Assembly: GCA_038363925.1 (NCBI GenBank) | Contig: JAQQWL010000006.1 | Coordinates: 4,010,501 to 4,074,500 of the forward strand | Direction of reading: 5' to 3' | Source of the DNA: Apiospora phragmitis | Taxonomy: Eukaryota; Ascomycota; Sordariomycetes; Amphisphaeriales; Apiosporaceae | Length of the DNA: 64,000 nucleotides | Program-made: the position numbers and the translations under genes | In this document: positions 51,146 to 61,116 of the stretch, in pieces | Position numbering within the stretch: the stretch's first letter is position 1 | Layout: every line of letters begins with the position of its first letter | The notes under the pieces: model-generated | The model's input: only the letters and a program-made list of their open reading frames with translations | What the model was told of the DNA's origin: nothing | The model's database searches: none

Positions 51146-54100
51146 TATAGTTACTATTTTACGAAAGGGTGGTTTTATATAATAATAAAAGGCGTTAATA
51201 AGTATAAAGAGTATACTCGTACTAATTATACGTATAATAATATCGGGGTTTTATTATCTTTTTTACGGCGTATATAAAACGAGCACGACCGCCTATTTTA
51301 AAAAGAGTCCGCCGTAAAGGCTCACTTTTTAAAACTTTAGCGCTAAATTAATAAAGCCGTTACTTACTTTATTCGTTTCTGTAAATAAAAAGAGATAGTT
51401 CGTACTTAGGGGGTAAAATTAATGCAATATAGTTTACGCTCTTTAAACGAACTGGAAAAGTAGGAGCGTCGGGAGTTTAAAGCTGTTATAGCCGTTTAAA
51501 TTTACGGGGGTTTTAGTGTCATCGATTAGAACGCGACTAATTTTTCTTTTAAACTAATCCTTAAAGTTATTATTTAAACGCCCGTAACTTTTTAATAATA
51601 TTTATTAAATATTTTTTAGGTTTTTAAGTATTATTTTTTAATAGGTAACCTTTTTATCAAACGAAGTATTAAAAGCTTCGTCCTTTCCTTTTTTTATTAA
51701 TAATCCCGTTAATTTCGTACTCGTATTAATTTATTTCGACTTCTAGTTATATATCGATTAGGTTTTCTTTAGCCGTTGGCTCGAGTAATAAAATATGAAA
51801 TATAAGGTATATCTATATTATTTTAAGTAGTAATAATTAGTAATTAATTTTTAAAATAACTTCTACGATTTTAAATAGTTTTATTTTTTTAAAATCTAAT
51901 TTATTACTTAATTATTTTATTTTAATATTTCGTTATAAGAAGTAAACTTTTTCTCTTTTTTTAAAAGTTAGTCCTTTTAACCTTATTTAATTAATATATC
52001 CTTTTATTTATTATTAAAGGAAGGTAAGGTCTTGTTATAGCGTAATTTAGAGTTCTTTTAATTTTTCGACTTGAATAGTTACGATTAGTACTAGCTCTCT
52101 TTTTATTAATTTTTTAATGATTTCTAAATTATATCCGTAATTTATTCGAAATAGTAATATGTGTATAGCTTCGTTATTTACGCTATTATAAGCGAATTAA
52201 GTTATTAATAATAATTATACCTAATTATTTTATTCGTAATTAATATAGTAGCGTAGGTATTACTTTAGGGTTTAATTTATTTGTTCGGTTTATTTATCCG
52301 TTTAAGGGTGGTAAGCTATAGATAGCTTGTGTTTAACGCCGAGTTATGTTATTAGGGATTTTTAAAATTTAGCGGTGAACAGTTTGTCTCTGTCGGAAAT
52401 AATTATTTCAGGTAGCCCGTGTTAATTAACGATTATTCAGAGGAACGTATATATTAGGTTGTTAATATCGCTAGATTCTTTATACAGTAAGAAGTAGGTA
52501 TACTTCGTGAGTTTATCCGTAATTATTAAGATACTATCGTAATCGACCTTGGTTAGGGGTTTTTTTAATAGGGGCAGCTTAATAACGAAGTTAAGTGTAA
52601 TAGTTTTTTATATTTTATCTAGTGGTAGGATCGGCTGTAATTCTTTATATAGTCGATATCTAGCGGCTTTAGCTTTGCTATAGAGGTCGTACTTGTTAAT
52701 TATTTTAGCCACGATCGGCTTAAGGTTTTTATAGTCGAATTATTTAGTAATCTTTTTTTAAGTTTTAAATATTCCTTAGTATCCGTGTGTAGGGTGCTCG
52801 TGGAATTCTCGGATGAAATCTTCGCGGTACTGTTTAGGGATATAGATCTTGTTTTGGTAAAAAGCGAGACCGTTATAGTTTTCGAGGTGATTTTTAAGGT
52901 AATTCGCGGGGTCGAGGTTTTAATTAAATTATTAGAATTTAGTAACCTATTTTTTATTATATTAAATGTGGTTCGTAGCGTTTAGTTATTTTAAAGGTGC
53001 GAGGTTACCGTTTTGATCGTAAGTAAGGATTGTTCGCGTTTCGGGCGAGACTTCTTCTCTAATAGTTTAGTCGTTGGCTTAATACGTTAACGCGACTGTT
53101 CTCGTTATTTTTTTAGTAAATAATAATAAGGCTAAATTTTAATAAGAATTTAAATTATTATATTTATTATTTATTTAATTTTTTAATAATAATAAACGTT
53201 ATAAGGTTTTTATAATTAATATAAATTTTAATTAGTTTTATTATTTTATTAAAATAATATTTTTATTTTTTATAAGTTTTAATAATAGTTATTAATTTTT
53301 TATTATAAATTTAATAATTAAGCTTTAGTTTATTAAGCTTTTTTAAAAAAAATGTAACGGGGTACGATTTTTCGTTATTATTTTATTAATTTAATTATCT
53401 TTTAATCGTATAGTTTAGTACGTTAGTTTCGATTTTAAAAGGTTTAAATAGGTTTATTATACAAAGTATTAGTTTATTAAGGATTCGTTTTTTAATATTA
53501 TAAAAGGCTTCGTTTTTTTTCTTTATTTATTAGAATAATTTTTTTTTGTTAGGTTCGTTAGGGGTGTCGTTATTTTATTAAATCCGGGGACGAAGATTTG
53601 GTAATAATTAGCTAGTTTTAAGAAGGATCTGATTTTTATAGCGTTTATGGGCGTGGGTTACTCTTTAATTGTTAAGATTTTCGAAGGTTTTATTCGGATT
53701 TCGCCTAGGGATATTATGTATTTTACGAAGGTGACGGATCGTTAATAGAATTCGCTCTTTTTTAGGTTGATTAGTAGGTTGGCGTTTTATAGTTTTTGAA
53801 GTATTAGTTTTATATGTTTTCGGTATTACTTATTATTTTTGGAGTAAATAAGGATATCGTTAAGGTATATTATAATAAATTTATTAAAGTATTTTTATAA
53901 AATATAGTTAATTATAGTTTAAAAATTAGTTAATATGTTAATTAAATTAAACGGTATAGCTTAGTATTCGAAATAGCCGTACTTAATTTAAAACGCGGTT
54001 TTCTACTCTTTTCCTTTTTTAATTCGGATTAAGTTATATATATTAAAGAGGTCGAGTATTATAAAGATCTTAACGTGTAATAGCTTGTTCCGTAAATCGC

Positions 54101-57100
54101 TAATTAAAGGAAAAGGGTATCGGTTTTTAATAATCGATATATATACGTTATTTAAGTTTCCTATTTTTACTTTTTTTTAAAACGAAAAAGATAAAAAAGT
54201 TTATTAATAATATAGATAGCCGGATAACTCTTTTCTTAAAGTTTTTCGTAATATACTCCTTTAAGGCTTATTCGTACTCCTGGTTAAGTTTATATATAGA
54301 TATAAATAGGGGTTCCTTCTTATTTTTAAAAGGTATTTTATAATTTTACCGTGTATAAAGTAATAAACCTGTTTTTAGTTTCTTATTAAAAAGTGTTTCG
54401 AATTACCGATACTTTTTTAATATAATCGTTATAACGTTCGGCTTAAGCTTTTTAATAATAATATATATTTTAAAGACTTTAAATTTATTAAAAGGTTGCA
54501 TTTTAAACCGTTACTTATTAATTAAACCTTTTTTTAATATATTTTATTAAAATTAGCTTATTTTTTAATTAATTTTAAAATTATTTACTCGTAATTAAGG
54601 TATTTTTAAAATTATTTACTCGTAATTAAGGTATTTTTAAAATTATATCGTATTTTGCGACGTCCGTGATATTATATATAATTCGTTTATAACGTCCTTC
54701 GATATCGACCGAAAAGTTCGCGATTTCTTTCCGTATTTTTTTATCGTTATACGTTATAAGTCCTTTATTAATAGTTTTAAATCGGTATAGAGCGTTTTTT
54801 TCTTATTATTCGAATTTAAAGTAATTAACGATTCGTAATAAAATATAATTTCTTTACGCTTCGCTATCGAGTAACGTTTTAATATAAACTCTTTTTACGC
54901 TTATTATTAATATAATATACTTATAAATAACTCGATTATCTATTATTTAATATAGGGACCTATTTTAATCCGTTTATTATAGTCTCTTTATAATAAGCGG
55001 CGTTTATTTTCCGAACGCTGTTCTTATAAGTAATTAATAATTCCTTACGATTAATCATCGTATCGTCGCTATCGTTCTCTCCGCTCTTTTTAAGGCGCTT
55101 CTTAATATATTAATAGGGGTGTTTTTACGCTCCTCCTCGTACGAAATGCTATCCTTAATATTTAAAATTCGGGTTTTTTAAATAATTCGAAAATTTATTA
55201 AGTTCGCGGTAATTTATAAACGCTTTATAAATTCTTTAATATATTAAAAGGGTTTTTTTATTAGGTATATATTTATACGTTTTAAAAGCGTTAAGCGTTC
55301 TTTTTTAAACGTTTATAAGTTCGCGATTTTTCTTAAACGTATTCGAGGTATTAATTTTCGACATACTTTTTTTAATTTCGTTTTTTTAAATAATATTATC
55401 GTAGTTACCGTAGGTCTTTTTATATTAATAGGTACGCGTGTCGTTCGTTGGGGATCGATGTTCGGATTTTTTTAATAGTATAGTCCGGGTATAGTTATAT
55501 AATAGGTTATTTACCGATCTTTCGAGGAAATTATTCGTGCTCGAGTTTCTCCGCGAAGTGTTTTATATAAGCGTTATATATATACGAGATTTATAAGAGT
55601 ATAAAATATCTTTTATATATAGAAGAAATTCGTAAGTTATTTTTTACGGTGTAATTATTATAAATTTTTTAATTAAACCTGGCCGTAATAAATATTTAGC
55701 GTAAGTATTTAAAATCGAGGTAAGGAATATTAAAAATAATTAATTATCCGTTAGTTTTTAAATTTTTAAACTTAATAATCTCGTATATTAATTCGTTTAT
55801 AAATATATTTATTAAGTATCCGTAATTTATAAATTATTTTAATTAGTTCGTAATATTATTTATTAAATCGTTATTTTTATTATAAAAAAAGGGTCGTTTT
55901 TTTATATTATTATAACGCTTCGGTTATAATCTTTTTTATTTTTTAAGGCTTTAAAGAATTATTCGGTACTTTTTTTATCCGCTAAATAAAAAATATACTT
56001 ATTATTATAATAAGTTATTTAAAATAAATTATTATATTTTATAATAATATTATTATTTTTAATAATTATTATAAAAGTATTTTTTACCTTAATAATATTA
56101 ACGTATCGCTTTTTTAAAACTCGTTAAAAGTTTTTCCTTAGTATTTAATATTTTTAGCCGTAATATTTTAATTTTTAATAATTATAATAAATACCGCGTA
56201 GTGTTTTATTTTATTTATTATATTTAATAACGTTAAAATTTATAAGCTTATTATAATAACTATACGCTATAATATTTTTAAGCGGTATATAATTATATTA
56301 ATATAATCGCCTCGTATTAATTTAAATTCGACTAGTTTATTATTAAAGTCCGTCCTATTTTTTACGGCGTCGTTTATATATATAAGTATTAATCTTAATA
56401 ATGAGCTCTATATACGAAAGAAAATTATAAGGGGCGTCAAGCCGGCTAAGTTCGTCCTTAACGTTATCCTTTAGTCCTCGGTAATATATCATGATTTTCG
56501 TAGCTTCGATATAATTTAATCGAGTTATAATACGTCGGAACTCGGCCGTATAAAAAGCGGCTAATCTTTTTTATTTAAAGGTCTTAAGCTCCCTTTCCGC
56601 CTGTCGCTTTTCGTCGGGGTCCTAGAAGAGTGATTTAAAGGCTTGTTCGAAGCCGTTATAACTTTCGAAAATACGTTATACCTCCGTGCGGCATAGCTTA
56701 ACTTATTAATTATTTTTTACGAATTCGTTTAAATAAGGTTCGAACTAAGCGAATACCTTATTTTTAAAGAACGAGGCGGCATAAATAACTCGCTAAGTAA
56801 CGTTTTAAAACGTTTTTTTATAAAACCGTTAATAAGTTTTAATTTAAATAAAAAAACCTCGGAAATTTTCGCTTATTTTTATTAAAAAGGGTTAATATAT
56901 TAATCTTTATACCCTTTTTTAATATAATAAGGGTTTAAATAATATTAATAGTTATATAAAAGAAACGTACCTTTTTATATAGCTTATTAATATTATAAGG
57001 TATTTATTTTAAGGTATCCTTAATTAAGAGCTCGTTACGCTCCTTTTCGAGCTTAATATAATAATATTAATAATTAACGCTTTTTTATTCGAGTTTTTTA

Positions 57101-57310
57101 ATTCGCTTAATTAATATTTATCGGGTAGGCCCATCGTTATTATCGTTGCTATCGATATTTATAACAAGGTCCCGTTAAGAAGTACTAGGGGTGGCGGTAA
57201 GAGTCTTTCCTTATTAGACAGTATTATTAAGGTTAAATATAAATATAATTTTTATAATATTATTATTTAAAGGTTTAAATAATAACTTATAAAAATAAGA
57301 ATAATTAAAA
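51146..57310 (-). mobile_element. Internal region of Gypsy (Ty3) retrotransposon B, unevenly RIP-mutated
   Basis: The part from about 51585 to 57310 aligns with element A. The first 435 bp (51146-51585) do not align by eye and may be a subfamily-specific end. Read on the minus strand, the reverse transcriptase motif is at 53841-53867 and reads YLNDILIYS, with Asn in place of the first catalytic Asp. The integrase is clear between about 52,900 and 52,280: DYDSILIITDKLTKYTYFL, GLPEIIISDRDKLFTAKF, GVKHKLSIAYHP, with stops at CAA/CAG Gln codons. These substitutions are G-to-A and C-to-T, as RIP predicts. The element is dead. Confidence 0.85.
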
Positions 57311-57973
57311 TATAACGAATATTATTTAAGTTTTAAAAAAACCTAGTAAAACGTATTAAGGTTTATATTAATAATACGAAAAAATATTTAAATATAAAAT
57401 AAAAGTCGCTTTTATTAATATAATAAGTAATAGCTTATAAAAACGAAGGTAATTAAAGTGTATAGATTTAAAAATATTTATAATAATTTTATTAAAACTA
57501 TTTATTTTATTAATAAATTAAAATTAATACTTAAATTAATTATTAAAATAAAAAGTATTTATATAAAATATATAAAGAATATTTATCGTTATATATTTAA
57601 TCTCTTTTTTTATTAATTTATTAAATCGTTCGCTAGTTTATAATAATCTATCCTTTAGATTATAATAATTTATTCTAATAACTCACTTAAAAGCGTCGTA
57701 ATTTCGTCGCTCCTAACTCACTTTATTAGAGCGGTGATCTAGTCGCTCCTCGTTACGTAACTCCTTCCTAGCTACTTTCCTAGATCGGGTCTATCCTTTC
57801 GCTATTTAGGATATCCTCGTAATTATATTTATACGCTTTTATAGTATAAGGGAGTTTATATTAGTATAGCTAGCAATGCGGTCGGTGGCTGTAACGTCGT
57901 AGCCTGGTCGGGGCATGGTAGTTCCGTTCCGGCGAGTGGGGTTTTAGCCGCGTGGTTAGGTCGGGTTGTAACA
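57311..57973 (-). repeat. LTR 4 of Gypsy element B (663 bp)
   Basis: Starts TATAACGAAT and ends GGTCGGGTTGTAACA, the best-preserved LTR end in the island. The last 110 bp are GC-rich and little mutated. It is the 5' LTR of element B in sense orientation. The flanking five bases on the right (ATACG) do not match those left of LTR 1 (CTAGC), so no simple target duplication is seen. Confidence 0.85.
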
Positions 57974-59135
57974 ATACGGCAGGTAAATAGGAACGACCTA
58001 AGTCTTATCCTTCTAATACGGGTCTGTATTAAAACCGAAGCTTCGTACTTAAGCATATTATCGTAACGACGGCACGCTCTTTAGTTTAGCGGCGATTTTA
58101 TGGCTAGCTCGCGGCGGCCTCGTATAGAAGTAATAGCGTAGAACTATCTTTATTCTTATTTTTTTAAGCGTTTATTTAACCGTTTAATTATTTAATTATT
58201 ATTTAATTAATATTAATTAAGCGTTACTTAGTTATAAAATTATAAAGGCTTTAATAATAACCTTTTAAAGTTTCTTTTATTTCTTCCTCTTTACGTTACG
58301 TTTTTTATTAATAATTTTTACCGCTTTTATATAGGCGCCGCGTAGGAGTTATAACTTCCCGGTAGCCTCCGTACATATTTCGAAGCTAGCCGCCCTCGCA
58401 CTTAAATAAAGGTCAAAGGGGGGAACTGCCGCTTTAATCTCTAAGTAGCATTAGGGGGTCGCCTTATATACCCCTATTACGGTCCGGAGACAGGAGTTCT
58501 GGGCTATTATAAGATTACGGGCTAGCCCTTTTTCCGTATCGGCCACTTTGTGCTAAGCCGACGCTCCGTATGCGAATACGCTACGTATTATTTTCGTATA
58601 GAGCTCTTTCGCCCTTCGTACCGAACATCCCCACGCTAACGCTGCGAGCCTAGTAAGAGCTAATGTCTAAGTTACTATTTTCGCTTTAATTTTTAAGATA
58701 TAGTCCTTCTATTATAGTTTCCGATAGAGCTATACGCCAAGGAATTTCGTAGAGGTTACCGGCGATATAGTGGCGTTTCCGAGGCGTACTTATAGCGTAC
58801 AGGCTTCTCGCGCTCTAGTAAAATAGATAAGCTCACTCTTTTTAGGTTTAAACTCCATCCCTCTCGTACGTGCCCAGCGGCTATAGGTCTCCTAGGCTCT
58901 TTCTAGGTTTCGGTAATTCGTAGCGTGGTCCGGCCTTACGGCAATAAGATTCGTATCATCTGCGAACCCGACGATAATAAGCTGCTCGTGCGCTTCTAGC
59001 TCCTCGTATAGTGTAGCGATATAGAGAATAAAGAGGATCGGTAATAGCAGGGAGCCTTACGGAACACCAGCGCGGAGCTGGATCTTCCTTAACGACTTGC
59101 CGTCGAAATAAAGGTGGACCGATACCGGAAAATAA
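57974..59135 (-). mobile_element. LINE (Tad-like) reverse-transcriptase fragment, moderately RIP-mutated
   Basis: On the minus strand this reads as part of a non-LTR reverse transcriptase: YFDGKSLRKIQLRAGVP, then GS...LPILFILYIATLYEEL, and the catalytic FADD motif at 58966-58955 (VGFADDTNLIAVRP). After it come FLGVWL-like and CLRTVIGVYKATP-like thumb motifs. The Gln in GVPQGS is TAA here (from CAA), a RIP-type change. Many CpA and TpG remain, so mutation was lighter than in the Gypsy bodies. It lacks the endonuclease part at its right end and is cut by LTR 4 at its left end. Confidence 0.75.
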
Positions 59136-59906
59136 TTTTATACTATATAGGGTTTAATAGTATAAATATAAATAATTAAAACTTTTTTTAATATTATAAG
59201 CTAATTAAAAAGTTTACTCCTCGGTTATATATAATAGCTAGCGGCTAAGCCGTAACTAGTATATTTCCTCGCGATATTAATAAGCTTTTTAATAGCCGGA
59301 ATTAGAGGATAAAAGACCAGGTAAAGGCAGGATTATTTAAGCCTCCCCCCGACGTTTTTAATAAATAATTCTCCTTTATAGCGTTACTAATACTTACAAC
59401 TAGCCGCTAAATTAAAGAATTAACGGATACGCTTAGTAATAATAATGTTATTTTCGATAACGCGACGCGCCGGGTTTTATTCCGGAAGCTCTAAAAGAGT
59501 TTAAATATTTTAGACGGCTAGATCGGTTAATTAAAGCACGAGAAGTCACTTTTAAAAGCTAATTTAAAGAAAGAAAGAGGTAAATAAAAAAAAAGAGTAA
59601 TACTTAACCTTAACTAAAAATTTACGCGTATACGAGATGCTATAGTAATTAAGAAGGAAATAAATAGCGTTATATCGGAAACCCTAAGCTGTTACTCCTT
59701 TATTATCGGTGCCGAAAGCCGTTATAATTAAATCTAACTTTAAATTTAAGATTAAAAGTGTTATAAAAGCGTTTCGAGACTGAAACGGTGTTTTTAAAAA
59801 TTTATATTAATTTTTAATTAAATTATTCGTATTATTATTATATAGTATTATTATTAGTTTTTAGGGTCGCCATTGCATGGGGTGACCGTAGCACCGTCAG
59901 CTGGCT
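59136..59906 (+). mobile_element. Right half of the Fot1/pogo-like DNA transposon
   Basis: On the plus strand a stop-riddled frame holds remnants like the C-terminus of Fot1-type transposases: NIIS...LKS near 59190, RRVLFRKL near 59465-59490, and a basic KKERGK...KKKSNT segment near 59565-59605. It ends in the right inverted repeat. With the left half (41545-42460) it totals about 1.7 kb, close to a full Fot1-type element of about 1.9 kb. The boundary with the LINE fragment is approximate. Confidence 0.6.
59865..59906 (-). repeat. Right terminal inverted repeat of the Fot1-like element
   Basis: Reverse complement starts AGCCAGCTGACGGTGCTACG and matches the left end. It is followed by TA at 59907-59908, the second copy of the target dinucleotide. 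Confidence 0.9.
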
Positions 59907-59908
59907 TA

Positions 59909-61116
59909 TAGTGCATACAGGATAGCAGATTTGTTTTGAGACCAGCTTTTACAGTTTAGCTGTAGGCGGCTTCCAACGTCAACTTCCCGTTCATAGCCTG
60001 ATCAGAGGCCTTGTTGGGAAACTTGAACTTGAATAGTACTAGAATCGGAAACCTCGAACCACGCAGCCTGATCTAGACCTGAGTTGTTCAGTATATATAT
60101 ATCTCTGCTCAAAGAAAGCCACAGGAAATAATTTTTGTATCGCTCAGCTCAGACTCACAATCAGACCTTTTCTACACAGACAAAATTCTAAAGCATCACA
60201 ATGGGACCTCTTATACTCCTGGAAGCAGCCCTCCTCCCCTTGCAGGGCCTCTGTTCCCCCTACAGGTCATTACATTACCGACCGTATTCGCTGATGACCT
60301 ATGTTGGAAGTCGTGCTATAACGAGGAACCAAACTGACCAAGCCGTGGTGTAAGTGGAATCCAACGATATTAACACATTACTGACTATGCCATTTGTTAA
60401 ACTAGTATCCGAAGCACACAGGTGTAAGTTCAGATCCCTACCGTGTTTGTAATTAAGGGGAAATCTGACCTTGATAGGATTGCTGGACGTGCTGCTTCAA
60501 AAGGTCTTTAACAGGCGATAGCCTCCAAAGCTGGACGGAAGTCCCGAACGACAGGCACGGTAAGTCTTTGTCAGCAACGTCATGTCCGGCCGTCCACCTT
60601 GCAAGGACACTAACTGATGCGGCTCAATATATGACGGTACTCATAATCGAATGAAGCTTGATTGAACACGCCTTCTACCAACGGTACCGTTGATTTCAAG
60701 GCTGTCAGCCTTCCCGACTTTCACTTTACCTCAGCGTGTGGCAGACATTTCTCAAAAGACCAGGGCAAACCTGTTTCCAATTCCTCATCAATATCACTTT
60801 CATTTAGTCGTGCAATCCAAGTTCAATGGTCGTCGTAGTCGTCTACGGAATATACCCTCTTTACAGCTACTTCTATGACAGCTCGGACAACCTGTAGCAT
60901 TGAATATTGCCTCCAGGTGAAAGCGTTCGCCCAAGGAAAATATACGGCAGTATCTTTCTCTACATGAAGGGCCGTCAACATGCCATTTTGTTCACTTGAA
61001 AATCTTCCGTTGAAGACGGGGTTAGTTTGCACATTTGAGTCACGACCGAAGCCACTAGATAGTGTATTGAAAATACGCAAGACGACACAGGCTCCCAAAA
61101 CCCCTAACAGAAACAA
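59909..61116. other. Intergenic region right of the island, no gene recognised
   Basis: About 1.2 kb of normal composition. It includes a TATATATAT run near 60093 and no convincing exon. The last part should be the 3' flank of the P450 gene. Confidence 0.45.

Noticed and set aside
52785..52985. 66-codon plus-strand ORF in the AT-rich island
   Set aside because: It is antisense to the integrase of Gypsy element B; its Val/Ile-rich product reflects base composition.
41600..59850. CRISPR-like or satellite array in the AT-rich block
   Set aside because: The repetition is explained by four LTRs and two homologous Gypsy bodies; no short regular spacing is present.
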